From the NCBI GenBank assembly GCA_965228695.1, contig CBDDIB010000001.1:427370-491369 (forward strand): 64,000 nucleotides of DNA. Reading direction: 5' to 3'. Of the stretch, positions 33,231-42,319 are shown one piece after another. Below the pieces are notes generated by a model, which was not told the origin of the DNA, searched no databases, and saw only the letters and a program-made list of their open reading frames with translations. Origin of the DNA: JAJFJD01 sp965228695 (lineage in GTDB: Bacteria; Pseudomonadota; Alphaproteobacteria; UBA8366). The position numbers and the translations under genes are program-made. The first letter of the stretch is position 1. Every line of letters begins with the position of its first letter.

Positions 33231-34593
33231 TGCTCGTGGCGGCGGCCGGTTGGGTCATCGCGGCCCAGCGGTTGCGTCCACCGGATGACGCGCGCGCCAG
33301 AACCGCCTGAAGCTCCGCTTGCGCCTGCTCGAAGCGCGCCAACTCCTCACCTCGAAGGATCCGTCGAGGAGGTAGCTCCAACTTCATCGGATCGACCTGT
33401 TTGCCCTTCTGTAGGACTTCGTAATGAAGGTTCGGACCTGTGGCGAGTCCCGTCGCCCCGACATAGCCGATCACATCGCTCTGCCGGACTCGCGCGCCTG
33501 GCTGGAGTCCCTCAGCATAGCGGCTGAGATGGGCATAGGCCGTAGTGTAGGTCGAACCGTGTTTGATCTCGACATACTTGCCGAAGCTGCCGTTGCGGCC
33601 TCGGCGGACGACCACGCCATCGCCGGCGGCGAGCACCGGAGTCCCGCGCAGCGCGGTATAGTCGAGGCCGCGATGCATGCGGGTATAGCCAAGAACAGGA
33701 TGGTCGCGCTTCCCGAACAGCGAGGAGAGCCGCCCGCCATCGACCGGCGTCTTCATCAGGCTGGTCTCGATGCTCGCCCCCCTGTCATCGAAGAAGCCGG
33801 TGTATCCGTCGGCCGTGGTGTAACGCAGAATGCGGAGACTTCGTCCGGAAGAGCCGATAGCGGCGTAAACGAGATCGCCCGGATGCTGTCCCCGTTCCAT
33901 GCCGTCCTCGAAGACCTCGAAAGCGAGCCGGAACGTGTCGCCGTCCCGGATATCACGCTGGAAGTCGAGCCCGTAGCTCAATGTTTCATAGGTCTGCATC
34001 AGAACCGCGGTTGGGACCTCGGCGGCCCGGGCCGCTTCGTACAAGCTCGATCGTATCGTGCCTGCTCTCGACGTAAGCTCGCGCGTATGCAGAATAGCCG
34101 AGGTGCGTGTCGCGAAAGCCTCGTCCGTCAGATGCTCGATTGAAACTAAGCGATCGGTCTCGGGAACGAGTTCGAGTCGCTTTAGAGACGGCCCGTCCTC
34201 GCTAGCGTCATGCTCGCCAATGAAAAGGCTGAGCGCCTGGCCTGCCTTCAAGGCTCTGGGATCGAAGGCCTTTTGCAGGGATTCGCTCGCGGCATACGCT
34301 TCCCGCTGAGACAGTCCGGCCCGCAGTAGCACCTCAATAAGCGTATCGCCCTCTTCGAGCGTGACCGACTTTTCCGCCGGTACAAGCTCCTCACGAACGT
34401 TAGGCTCCAGATTCGTGCCCTGGGACGTCGGAGGCGTGGCGGGTGAAATGGCCGCGACTGCGACGGCACCCTCAACTTCCGGCACACCTATCGAAGGATC
34501 GTCATAGAGCGCGCCATAGTTCATCATCCCGACCGCCGCGGCGACAAAAACCGCAAGCCCTGTGCCACCGAGCATAAGCAACTTCCTCTTCAT
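33217..34593 (-). CDS. M23-family peptidase (MepM-like), exported
   Basis: The product is 458 aa. An N-terminal membrane anchor or signal (residues 4-27) is followed by a linker and a LysM/OapA-like region (SVTLEEGDTLIEVLLRAGLSQREAY, about 73-97). The C-terminal M23 domain has TRMHRGLDYTALRGTPVLAA (HxxxD zinc ligands), YAHLSRYAEG and GPNLHYEVLQ (third His). It should cleave peptidoglycan cross-links in the periplasm. Such a peptidase gene beside lspA suggests an envelope-maintenance role in the island. Confidence 0.88.
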   Translation of the reverse strand: MKRKLLMLGGTGLAVFVAAAVGMMNYGALYDDPSIGVPEVEGAVAVAAISPATPPTSQGTNLEPNVREELVPAEKSVTLEEGDTLIEVLLRAGLSQREAYAASESLQKAFDPRALKAGQALSLFIGEHDASEDGPSLKRLELVPETDRLVSIEHLTDEAFATRTSAILHTRELTSRAGTIRSSLYEAARAAEVPTAVLMQTYETLSYGLDFQRDIRDGDTFRLAFEVFEDGMERGQHPGDLVYAAIGSSGRSLRILRYTTADGYTGFFDDRGASIETSLMKTPVDGGRLSSLFGKRDHPVLGYTRMHRGLDYTALRGTPVLAAGDGVVVRRGRNGSFGKYVEIKHGSTYTTAYAHLSRYAEGLQPGARVRQSDVIGYVGATGLATGPNLHYEVLQKGKQVDPMKLELPPRRILRGEELARFEQAQAELQAVLARASSGGRNRWAAMTQPAAATSNGSY

Positions 34594-34681
34594 CTGTTTT
34601 CCGTTCCCGTCGTTCTTTTCTTCATCGAATCGTCCACGCTCGTCGCGATCGGCTATCGCGGAGCAAACCTCAGGCTGCCGT

Positions 34682-35944
34682 TCAGGATATTATCATCTGG
34701 TTAACCACGCCTATGGCGATTGCCGCGGCAAAGACAGCGGTCACAAAAACGGCGAATCCGAGCGCCATGGCCCGGTTCTTTCCGGCCGCTCCCTGGATCA
34801 ACTCGGCTGCCGTCATCGGCGGCTCGTTGTGCCCGTATCCTCGCCGACGCAGCATCATGCTGCGGCGCTGTTCTTCCTTGGTTTCATGGCGCCCCCACAT
34901 GTGAACCACGATCAGGACCGACAAGAGGCCCATCATGCTGCTGGGGATCCAGATGAATGCGCCACCCAAGAGTTCGTCCCCAAGAGCGGAAAGATTCCAC
35001 AGGCGACCGAGCTGCGCATAGGCGGAATAGAGAACGGGCTGTTTGAACGCGAGGTAGGAGCCGATCACGATGTTCGACAGGATCAAGACCCACAGCATCA
35101 TCAAGCGCACGCCGTAACGGGTGCCCTGCGGCGCGGGGCGCGTGTCGAAGACACGCCAAAAGAAGACCAGACCCGTGAACAGGATCGATGCGTGCATAAG
35201 GTAATGGACATTGTCGTTGAGGATCGCGAGGTCGTGGTACCTCGGAATCTGCCAAAAATAGAGCGCGCCAATGAACAGGGCCGTGGCGATCGCCGGGTAT
35301 GAGAGGAAGGCGAAGAGGCCTCCGACAAGTCGGTTCGTGATCACGGGGATGAGAAGGCGGCGTTGCGCCGTTTCCGGCATGCCGGCGATGAGCACCCCCT
35401 GCGGTGCGGCGAGGAACAGTAGCATCGGCCCGATCATGCGAAGCAAGAGGTGCTGAACCTGGTGCACCAGGAACACCCGCTCCGCGATGGGGTCGATGGG
35501 CGACTGGAGCGCGAGAAATATCGCGGCGAGCCCGGCGAAGAAAGAAACGTGCCGCCAGATGCGCATGCGGTCCGTCTTGTGCCTGAGACGCCAGAGGCCG
35601 CCCGTGTAGAGCCCCGCGACAAGAAGCGTCCCGAGCGTGATGTCCGGCGTCAGATTCCAGGCCGTCCAAGGATCTACTCCGTCATTCAAAACGCCGTGCG
35701 CGGAAGCCGCCGTGGCCATTGTTGTGGTCAAGGCAACGAAGGCAACGACTCCCGATACTAGTGGCGCGACGGTCACGGTAGCTCCAAGGTTAGACACAAG
35801 ATTCGCTCTCGCTATTCGGTTAACTTTTTTGTCGTCGGCGTTACAGCCGAGTGGTGTTTTCTGCTCATAAGAATCCGCCTCGGTGATAACTAGCTGCATA
35901 CCTTCACGCCCAAAATCACGCAGACCGGCAAACGTAAATCCCAT
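34682..35944 (-). CDS. CtaG-type cytochrome c oxidase assembly factor
   Basis: The product is 420 aa if started at 35944, directly after the Sco-like gene; the N-terminal 50 residues lack family character, so an internal start near 35800 just before ATVTVAPLVSG is possible. Seven membrane segments follow. Conserved blocks include HGVLNDGVDPWTAWNLTPD, LQSPIDPIAERVFLVHQVQHLLLRMIGPMLL (His pair), and HYLMHASILFTGLVFFW, all typical of caa3_CtaG proteins. These deliver copper to CuB of cytochrome oxidases or act in copper tolerance, which fits the Sco and PCuAC neighbours. Confidence 0.88.
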   Translation of the reverse strand: MGFTFAGLRDFGREGMQLVITEADSYEQKTPLGCNADDKKVNRIARANLVSNLGATVTVAPLVSGVVAFVALTTTMATAASAHGVLNDGVDPWTAWNLTPDITLGTLLVAGLYTGGLWRLRHKTDRMRIWRHVSFFAGLAAIFLALQSPIDPIAERVFLVHQVQHLLLRMIGPMLLFLAAPQGVLIAGMPETAQRRLLIPVITNRLVGGLFAFLSYPAIATALFIGALYFWQIPRYHDLAILNDNVHYLMHASILFTGLVFFWRVFDTRPAPQGTRYGVRLMMLWVLILSNIVIGSYLAFKQPVLYSAYAQLGRLWNLSALGDELLGGAFIWIPSSMMGLLSVLIVVHMWGRHETKEEQRRSMMLRRRGYGHNEPPMTAAELIQGAAGKNRAMALGFAVFVTAVFAAAIAIGVVNQMIIS

Positions 35945-35947
35945 CGC

Positions 35948-36583
35948 CTAGCGATCGCCAAGAGCAAGCCTGATCTTCGGTACGGCGACTTCGCGAGGCT
36001 CGTGATAGTCGATCGTGCTCCGGAATTTTCCGGTTGTATCAAACAGCATTACCGAGGCGGTATGATCCATCGTGTAGCCCTCGTCATCGAGCAGCACCTT
36101 CTTGTATGTTACCCGGAACGCGCCCGCTGCTTGGGCCACGTCTTCCGGCGAACCGGTCCACCCGCGGATTTGTGGATGGAAGGCGGCGACGTAGTCAGCC
36201 ATCGCCGCCGGCGTATCGCGTTCGGGATCGACCGAGATGAAGACGACATTCAGGCGTTCGGCATCAGGCCCCAAATCATCGAGCCATCCCGAGATATCGG
36301 CCAGGGTCGTCGGACAGACGTCCGGGCAGAAGGTGAACCCGAAGAACATCATGCTCGGACGGCCGAGCAGGTCCTCTGGTCCCACCGGCGCGCCCTCATG
36401 GTCAACCATGCTGAAGGACATGTCCCCGATGGGCGACGGTATCGCCGCGGTCTTGCCTGCCGCCTGCTCCGCGCCCGGCCCATCCACTTGCCACCAACCG
36501 AATCCAATCGCCGCCGTTAGGCTAAGGACGGCGGCAAGCGCAAATAAGCCAGATCTACGAAGCATGTGCGGGAGGGGGCTCAT
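35948..36583 (-). CDS. Sco1/SenC-like copper chaperone, copy 1
   Basis: The product is 211 aa with one N-terminal membrane anchor (residues 10-30). The thioredoxin-like domain has FTFCPDVCPTTLADI (CxxxC copper site, about residues 83-97) and the distal ligand His in YTMDHTASVML (about 173). Sco proteins insert copper into CuA of cytochrome oxidase. It overlaps the PCuAC gene by 4 nt and precedes ctaG by 3 nt, so the three form one transcription unit. A second Sco gene lies at 37459-38163. Confidence 0.92.
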   Translation of the reverse strand: MSPLPHMLRRSGLFALAAVLSLTAAIGFGWWQVDGPGAEQAAGKTAAIPSPIGDMSFSMVDHEGAPVGPEDLLGRPSMMFFGFTFCPDVCPTTLADISGWLDDLGPDAERLNVVFISVDPERDTPAAMADYVAAFHPQIRGWTGSPEDVAQAAGAFRVTYKKVLLDDEGYTMDHTASVMLFDTTGKFRSTIDYHEPREVAVPKIRLALGDR

Positions 36584-37128
36584 TCGGGTCGCGTGGCGCC
36601 AGGCCCGTAGATCGGCGCGGTGACCGTGATCTCCCCGGCGCGTTTGAACTTGAGCGTGACCTCGATGCTCTCGCCTTTAATGAGCGGCGCTTGGAGTTTC
36701 ATCATCATGATGTGCAGTCCGCCTGGCGCCAGAGAAATTTCGCCGCCGGCCGGGATCTCAACCGGGCCGGCCGGACCCATACGCATGACGCCGTTGTCGT
36801 TCGTCATGGTGTGAACCTCGGCCTTGCCGGACAGAGGGGTACGTACCGCAAGCAAAGTATCGGCTTCCGCGCCCTCGTTGCGGATTGTGAGGTAGGCAGC
36901 GGCCGGGCGGCTCGTCCCTATCGAGGCCCGCGCCCAGGGCTTCGCGATGACAAGGCTGCCGATCCTGCCGTCATCCGCCAACGCAACCGGCGAAACAGCG
37001 AGGGAAGACAGCAACGCCAAGCTGAGCACGAAAAACGGGAAAATCGATCTCACCGAAAAGCACACGGCTCGGCAAGGCCGCAATTGCTTTTCGCGCTTTT
37101 CAAGAAAATAAAAGAATATTCGCTTCAT
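36580..37128 (-). CDS. PCu(A)C periplasmic copper chaperone
   Basis: The product is 182 aa from MKRIFFYFLEK; the frame is open 34 codons upstream but those overlap the zinc-ribbon gene. A signal segment lies at residues 25-50 (FFVLSLALLSSLAVSPVALA). The domain has KPWARASIG, then the copper ligands VHTMTNDNGVMRM and HIMMMKL (H-M-x10-M-x21-H-x-M pattern). It partners Sco in building CuA. The long basic stretch before the signal peptide (KREKQLRPCRAV) is unusual. Confidence 0.88.
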   Translation of the reverse strand: MKRIFFYFLEKREKQLRPCRAVCFSVRSIFPFFVLSLALLSSLAVSPVALADDGRIGSLVIAKPWARASIGTSRPAAAYLTIRNEGAEADTLLAVRTPLSGKAEVHTMTNDNGVMRMGPAGPVEIPAGGEISLAPGGLHIMMMKLQAPLIKGESIEVTLKFKRAGEITVTAPIYGPGATRPE

Positions 37129-37138
37129 CACGGCACCC

Positions 37139-37420
37139 TCAGTCAAAGACGTCGAAAAGCTCGTGAGAGACAGACCTTCGTCGAGATTTGCCATAACCGT
37201 GTTTCCGTTGGCCGTGCTTACTGTGGCCATCGTAGTTCTGCCGAATATCGTCTTGCCGAGCCGACGCGGTCGTCTGCAGCTCCGCGTTGCTGCATTCTAT
37301 GATCTTGTCGAGCTCCCCTCGATCCAGCCAGACGCCCCGGCATTTCGAGCGGTAGTCGATCTCGATTCCCTGCCGCTCCGCCATCACAAGATCGATCTCG
37401 CAGGTAGGACACTTCATCAC
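37139..37420 (-). CDS. TFIIB-type zinc-ribbon protein with an altered second knuckle
   Basis: The product is 93 aa. It begins MKCPTCEIDLVMAERQGIEIDY and continues CRGVWLDRGELDKII, the typical zf-TFIIB pattern of small bacterial zinc-ribbon proteins. In that family the segment reads YCPxCRGVWLD; here it is YRSKCRGVWLD, so one of four zinc-binding cysteines is missing. The C-terminus is His/Lys/Arg-rich. It sits between the two Sco-like genes. Function in this family is unknown. Confidence 0.75.
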   Translation of the reverse strand: MMKCPTCEIDLVMAERQGIEIDYRSKCRGVWLDRGELDKIIECSNAELQTTASARQDDIRQNYDGHSKHGQRKHGYGKSRRRSVSHELFDVFD

Positions 37421-37458
37421 CGTATTCTCCGCACGTTCATGTCTTCGTTATCTGTGGA

Positions 37459-38163
37459 TCACAAGCGTTGCCGGACGCCCGAGACGATCTCCGCCACGCC
37501 ATCGTTAAAGGAGAAGAACGCCTCGAACTCGCCGTCGGGCTGCATGAGGTATAGCGCGGTCGTGTGATCCATCAGGTAGCCGTTGGAGGTTTCCGCACCC
37601 ATGGACTTCGCGTAGTAGACTTGAAAGGATCGGGCCGCCGCCTTGACTTGCTCGGGCGTGCCGGTCAGCCCAACGATACGGGGATCAAACGCCGCCACGT
37701 ACTCGGCCATGCGCTCGGTCTTGTCCCGTTCGGGATCGATGGTGATGAACAGTGGTTGCACCTTGTCGGCCTTCTCGCCAAGCTGCTCCATCACCTCTGC
37801 GATTTCGTTTAGCGTCGTCGGACAGACGTCCGGGCAGTACGTATAGCCGAAGAAGACGAGCAGCCATTTGCCGCGGAAGTCTTCGTCGGTCACCGCCTTG
37901 CCCGTGTGATCGACGAGCGAAAAATCGCTGCTGATGGACGCCCGTCCAATCTCCTTTTCCGCAGTCGCGGGCGCGGGCCCGGTCCGGTGCCACAGCTCAT
38001 AGCCGCCGAATCCGAGTCCGGCGAGAAGAACTACGCTCCAGAGGATGTAGCGAACGGTTCGCAGCCCGGAGATGCTCCGCCTCATCGACTCGCTCTCCGA
38101 CGGATCGCCGCCTTCGACCCGGGCGCCATTGTCAGTATCTGGCGTAGACACTTGTCGAACCAT
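37459..38163 (-). CDS. Sco1/SenC-like copper chaperone, copy 2
   Basis: The product is 234 aa from 38163; an internal Met (MRRSISG, 38085) directly before the membrane anchor is a possible alternative. One membrane segment (about residues 37-57) is followed by the Sco domain with GYTYCPDVCPTTLNE (CxxxC) and YLMDHTTALYLM (distal His). It overlaps the DUF411 gene by 32 nt if the longer start is right. Two divergent Sco copies in one cluster suggest separate roles, for example oxidase assembly and copper detoxification. Confidence 0.9.
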   Translation of the reverse strand: MVRQVSTPDTDNGARVEGGDPSESESMRRSISGLRTVRYILWSVVLLAGLGFGGYELWHRTGPAPATAEKEIGRASISSDFSLVDHTGKAVTDEDFRGKWLLVFFGYTYCPDVCPTTLNEIAEVMEQLGEKADKVQPLFITIDPERDKTERMAEYVAAFDPRIVGLTGTPEQVKAAARSFQVYYAKSMGAETSNGYLMDHTTALYLMQPDGEFEAFFSFNDGVAEIVSGVRQRL

Positions 38164-38608
38164 CGGTGCTAAACAGCATCACATCGAAGCGCTCAGGTGC
38201 GCCGCCCTCCATGCCGGGCGATCCGACCGGCATGCCTGGAACGGCGAGCCCTTTCGCCTTTGGGCGCTCGCCGAGCAGCCGTTCGATGTCCTTGGCCGGC
38301 ACGTGGCCCTCGACGATGTAGCCCTCCACCATCGCGGTGTGACAGGACTGCAAGCCTTCGGGGACCCCGGCCATCTTTTTGATCGCGTCGAGGTTTTCTA
38401 TGTTCTTGGTCGTAACGGTATGACCGTTGGCTTGCAGGTTATCGGCCCACTTGGAGCAACAGCCGCACCAGGGGGACTTGTAAACGGTGATCTCGGCGGC
38501 ATAAGCCGGCGCGGAAAGCGTGGTCCCGGCTATACCGGCGGTAAGGGCAACGGTTAGCAAGAGCGGTCTGGCGCTCCGCGATTTTCGGTTAGGATTCCTC
38601 ATCGTCAT
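38132..38608 (-). CDS. DUF411 periplasmic metal-binding protein
   Basis: The product is 158 aa with a signal peptide (residues 12-38, ending PAYAA). It starts with ITVYKSPWCGCCSKWADNL, the CxCC motif of DUF411, and contains GLQSCHTAMVEGYIVEGHVPAKDIERLL, the second conserved block with Cys, His and Met-Val-x-Gly-Tyr. DUF411 proteins are common in copper-resistance loci and bind copper; here the gene leads to Sco copy 2. Confidence 0.88.
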   Translation of the reverse strand: MTMRNPNRKSRSARPLLLTVALTAGIAGTTLSAPAYAAEITVYKSPWCGCCSKWADNLQANGHTVTTKNIENLDAIKKMAGVPEGLQSCHTAMVEGYIVEGHVPAKDIERLLGERPKAKGLAVPGMPVGSPGMEGGAPERFDVMLFSTDGSTSVYARY

Positions 38609-38746
38609 TTCACTCCTCCGTCTGACTAGTCACGGCGTTGGTAAGTTTTTCACCGGCGAGCGGACATGGCTATGTGGCCCAGGTTGGTCAGTGTGGCATT
38701 GCTCTTGGATTGTTGCTGAACAGCATGCGAATCCACGATCCGGCTC

Positions 38747-40912
38747 CTATCTTGTCTGCGCGTCGTTAAGCGCCGCGAGCACGCCGCTTTTCGACAAGAT
38801 TTCGGGAAGCGTCACGCCTCTTGGCGCACCAGGGCCGTAGACCGCGTTAAAGGGGATGCCGTATCGTTCGTAACGGGCCAGGTAGGCCGCTATTCGATCG
38901 TCGGGCAGCGTCCAGTCCGCCTGCATGGCGATGACGTTCTTCTCCTTCAGGCGCTCGACAATCGATGAATCGGACAGAACCAAGCTCTTGTTCGCCTTGC
39001 AGGTGATGCACCATTCCGCGGTCACGTCCACAAAGACGGTCTTACCTTGCGCGACCAACGTCGGAATCATCTTCTCGTCGAACGGACGCCACAGGCCGTC
39101 CAACATCTCTTGCGTGCCGTTAACCGCTGCCTGCGGCGCGGCCTGAATCGACAACTGCGGCGTCAGAAACGCCAGAAACGCAAGAAGGGAGACGCTTGCC
39201 AAGGCGGCTCTTGGCTTCGGCGACCCGCGCGACAGGAGGTAGAGAACCGCGCCAATGGCCGTGGTGATACCGCCCACCAGCGCCGCGATTCCCCACCCGA
39301 TCTCGGCGGCGAGAACGGTCAGGAGCCATACCCCGGTGCCGGCCAACGCGAAGCCGAGCACGCGCCTCAGAATGATCATCCAGCGGCCGGGCCTGGGCAG
39401 CTTGGTGACGAGCCGAGGGAATGCTGCGACCAAGAGATAAGGCGCCGCCAGTCCGACGCCGAGCGCGGAGAAGATCACGAGTATCTCCATTGGTCCCCGC
39501 GCCAGGGCGAATCCGACGGCGGTCCCGAGGAAAGGCGCCGAACAGGGCGTGGCCAGCAGGGTCGCGAAGGCGCCGGTCAAGAAGTTCCCCGTCAGGCCGG
39601 TCCGTTTCGCCGATATACTCTCGCTCGTATCCATTGCCCATCGTGGGAGGCGGGCGTCGAAGAAACCCCAGAGATTGCAGGCGAACAGCGTCACCAGGAT
39701 CGTCATGGCGACAAGGAACCAGGGCGACTGGAACTGGATTCCCCAACCGACCGTGGCGCCGGTCGCCTTCACGCCGATCAGCGCGCCGGCCAACACAAGA
39801 AACGACGCCTGGATGCCCGCCGCGGAGGCGAGGAAGCTGAGCCGTACCGGCCCGCTGTCCCGCCCGCCGTGACCGACGGCACCCAGCAACTTGATGGACA
39901 AGACAGGGAGCACGCAGGGCATCAGATTGAGGATCAAGCCGCCCAAGAGGGCCAGCCCTATCACGGCCCAGATAGGGGATTTTCCGGAATTGGCTTCGAG
40001 AGCGCGGGTGAGGCCGGGCGGGATGTCGGCGCCGCCAGCGGCGGGGGCGGCGCGGAATTCGGCCGCGAGCGGTGGGGCGACGAAGGTGAGGTTGAGGGGC
40101 GAATCCGTCAGGTTGCGTTTCGCGAACCTCAAGCCCGATACCGGCACGTCAAGGACCGCCTTGCGGCCGCCGCCTTCGACTTGAACCGAGGGTTCGGAGA
40201 AGACAATGCCTTCCGGTCCCTCGACGAAAACGTCTGGATCTTTCAGAAGCTCGGCGGAGGCGATCGAGACACGCAGCACCGCCTCGTCCGGATTCGACGC
40301 GAGTGGACCGAACAGTCTCGCGCTTTCCAGCGTAAGCCCGACGCCTGCACCTGGTCCCGGCACCTTTGCGAGAAACCGGCTGATCAGATGCGCTTCCGGG
40401 CTTGAAGACGCCGGGCCCGCCGCCAGCGTAACCTCGAGATCTTCCTGGATCGGGATGCAAATCTCTTTGCACGTCAGGTAGTCCACGCCGACCCTTGCGA
40501 CCATCCGGCTCCCCACGCGCTTCAGGCTTGCCGTAAGCGGCAGCACGACCTCGTCCCGATAGCCGAGCGTATTGAACCCCAGAATCTGAAATCGCTCCGG
40601 CGCGGGCCAGGAGATCGTCACGCCGTCGATGTTGTCGGAACCGGACCAGTCCAGCCTCGGCGGGTAGCCGGCGTCGCCTGCCGACCGCCAGTATACTTTC
40701 CAGCCGTCCTTCATGCGGAAGTGCAGGCCGAGGCCGATTTTCTTTGAGGATCCCACTGTATCCGATGCCGAAACCAGTCGGACGGCCGTATAATCGGTCT
40801 CGGCCCAGGCGGATGTCGACTGAGCTCCTGCCAACCCCGACGAGGCGCCGATTGCGGCCAACGCGAGCAGCCCAGCGCAAGCGAAACGTATTATTGCGTT
40901 CGAACCGGTCAT
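38747..40912 (-). CDS. DsbD/ScsB-like membrane thiol-disulfide reductase
   Basis: The product is 721 aa. Signal peptide residues 1-31. The periplasmic alpha domain (about 32-290) has VDYLTCKEICIPI with a Cys pair, typical for ScsB rather than DsbD. The eight-helix beta domain contains LMPCVLPVLSIKLLG (about 338) and ATPCSAPFLGTAVGFALARG (about 460), the two transmembrane Cys. The gamma domain near residue 640 is thioredoxin-like with TAEWCITCKANK. It passes electrons from cytoplasmic thioredoxin to periplasmic thiol proteins; ScsB homologues take part in copper tolerance, which fits the Sco/DUF411 neighbours. Confidence 0.92.
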   Translation of the reverse strand: MTGSNAIIRFACAGLLALAAIGASSGLAGAQSTSAWAETDYTAVRLVSASDTVGSSKKIGLGLHFRMKDGWKVYWRSAGDAGYPPRLDWSGSDNIDGVTISWPAPERFQILGFNTLGYRDEVVLPLTASLKRVGSRMVARVGVDYLTCKEICIPIQEDLEVTLAAGPASSSPEAHLISRFLAKVPGPGAGVGLTLESARLFGPLASNPDEAVLRVSIASAELLKDPDVFVEGPEGIVFSEPSVQVEGGGRKAVLDVPVSGLRFAKRNLTDSPLNLTFVAPPLAAEFRAAPAAGGADIPPGLTRALEANSGKSPIWAVIGLALLGGLILNLMPCVLPVLSIKLLGAVGHGGRDSGPVRLSFLASAAGIQASFLVLAGALIGVKATGATVGWGIQFQSPWFLVAMTILVTLFACNLWGFFDARLPRWAMDTSESISAKRTGLTGNFLTGAFATLLATPCSAPFLGTAVGFALARGPMEILVIFSALGVGLAAPYLLVAAFPRLVTKLPRPGRWMIILRRVLGFALAGTGVWLLTVLAAEIGWGIAALVGGITTAIGAVLYLLSRGSPKPRAALASVSLLAFLAFLTPQLSIQAAPQAAVNGTQEMLDGLWRPFDEKMIPTLVAQGKTVFVDVTAEWCITCKANKSLVLSDSSIVERLKEKNVIAMQADWTLPDDRIAAYLARYERYGIPFNAVYGPGAPRGVTLPEILSKSGVLAALNDAQTR

Positions 40913-40922
40913 CTTCGCTCCA

Positions 40923-41024
40923 CTAACCGACCATCGCGTTCATGACCAAGACGGTGGCGATCAAAACCGCTGCTAGGGCAGCATTACTCCCTAAGCCCAA
41001 GAGTGTTTTCATCCCATCAGCCAT
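40923..41024 (-). CDS. 33-residue single-pass membrane peptide (copy 1)
   Basis: The frame runs from ATG at 41024 to TAG at 40923: MADGMKTLLGLGSNAAL then AAVLIATVLVMNAMVG. One hydrophobic helix fills residues 6-32. It has the same length as, and a similar C-terminal half (AA-x-LIA-x-x-L-x-MN-x-MVG) to, the peptide at 42320-42421. It ends 10 nt before the DsbD-like gene and begins 78 nt after the DsbA-like gene. An alternative start is the internal Met at residue 5. Too short for default gene finders. Confidence 0.55.
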   Translation of the reverse strand: MADGMKTLLGLGSNAALAAVLIATVLVMNAMVG

Positions 41025-41102
41025 GTTGCTTCATTTTTGATCTTTCTTGAGGGTCTTTGCGCTGGACCAATATCCTCAATTAGACACTCGGCCTCTGCAT
41101 GT

Positions 41103-41762
41103 TTAGTTTTTCCGTGCGATCGCGACCTCTTCGAGAACAAGTCTATAAAGCTGTTCGGTACCAAAGGTCGGCAAGGGTTTGCCATTCACGAAAAACGTTG
41201 GCGTCTTTTCCACTCCTACTGCTCGAACATCGGCCATGTCCTGGTTCAGGATTGCGGTGATATCTGGCATCAGCATCTCGCGCCGAGCCCGCTCGACATC
41301 GAGGCCGGCCGCACCAGCAACATTCCAGGCTATCCCTAGGTTGGGTTCTCCATGGGTCGCCCATTTCGGTTGGGCCTCCAACAATCCTTCCAGCACGGGT
41401 TCGAAAACTCCCTGCATGCGCGCGGTTTCTAGGATGCGAACGGCCTCATCTGAACCTTTGTGGAAGGTCGTGTACCGCAGAACGACTCGTACTGTATTCG
41501 GAAATTCAGTTCTGATTTGCTTTACGAATGGGTGGAAGGCGCGGCAGGCCTCGCATGAGGGATCGAAGAACTCAACAATCGTCACTGGTGCATTCTTCGG
41601 TCCAATAACCGGGGAATATGCCCGGACGAGCACGTCGTCCTGAACTGACTGCGTGGCTGTGGCCGTCTCCTCCTCGATACCACGATCAAAAAAAACGGTC
41701 GCGAGCGCGAAGCCCACGACAGCAAGAACAGCCGTCACGGCTACAAGTGTGCGTCTGTTCAT
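41103..41762 (-). CDS. DsbA-family thiol oxidoreductase, membrane anchored
   Basis: The product is 219 aa with an N-terminal membrane anchor (residues 7-24). The thioredoxin domain has EFFDPSCEACRAFHPF (CxxC active site, about 67-70), then a helical insertion, and the cis-Pro loop VEKTPTFFVNGKPL (about 190). It resembles DsbA/BdbD-type oxidases that form disulfides in exported proteins. The start overlaps the DsbB-like gene by 4 nt, its redox partner. Confidence 0.9.
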   Translation of the reverse strand: MNRRTLVAVTAVLAVVGFALATVFFDRGIEEETATATQSVQDDVLVRAYSPVIGPKNAPVTIVEFFDPSCEACRAFHPFVKQIRTEFPNTVRVVLRYTTFHKGSDEAVRILETARMQGVFEPVLEGLLEAQPKWATHGEPNLGIAWNVAGAAGLDVERARREMLMPDITAILNQDMADVRAVGVEKTPTFFVNGKPLPTFGTEQLYRLVLEEVAIARKN

Positions 41763-42187
41763 GGATTGAATCCTTTTCGGATAAGCAGAAGCAAAATGAT
41801 GATGGCGCTGAACGCTCCCAGAGAGAGCATGGGGATCGGTATTCCACCAAGGATCGTCATGTCGACGCTGGTGCAGGACGGGCCTGCGCCGCAGGGCTCA
41901 ATCGTCTGCGGGATCACGTCGGCGACAAGCAGAGTATGGTACGTTGCGAACACCCATCCGAAGCTGGCCACAGGCAGTGCGTAACGCCAAACGCCGGGAT
42001 CAGACAGGTAGCAAGCGATCCCAAGAATCAAGGCAAGAAGAAACATAAACGCGCGCTGGTACCAGCACAGGACACAGGGCTCTTGCCCCATTATCTCGCC
42101 GATGAAAAGTACGCCTAGGGTTGAAATGAGCGCAATGAGCCATGAGAGGAATAGTAACTGCCACGTGCTTTGTGCTCCCCTCAGCAT
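41759..42187 (-). CDS. DsbB/BdbC-like disulfide-bond formation membrane protein
   Basis: The product is 142 aa from the ATG at 42187 (MLRGAQSTWQ); a TTG 30 codons upstream is possible but the extension is not membrane-like. Four membrane segments. MGQEPCVLCWYQRAFMF holds the first Cys pair next to the quinone-binding Arg, and IEPCGAGPSCTSVD the second pair in the periplasmic loop, both DsbB/BdbC marks. It re-oxidises the DsbA partner encoded immediately downstream and feeds electrons to quinone. Confidence 0.9.
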   Translation of the reverse strand: MLRGAQSTWQLLFLSWLIALISTLGVLFIGEIMGQEPCVLCWYQRAFMFLLALILGIACYLSDPGVWRYALPVASFGWVFATYHTLLVADVIPQTIEPCGAGPSCTSVDMTILGGIPIPMLSLGAFSAIIILLLLIRKGFNP

Positions 42188-42319
42188 GATGGTCTCTTGG
42201 CTGTCCTGTTGCGCGCTCAACTTATTTGCCTCCCAGACCAAGCACTGTCCGCGATCAATGCTGACAGACCAGCGCAACCGAATTTTCTGATGGCACTCGT
42301 ACGGGTCATCGCCGCTCCA

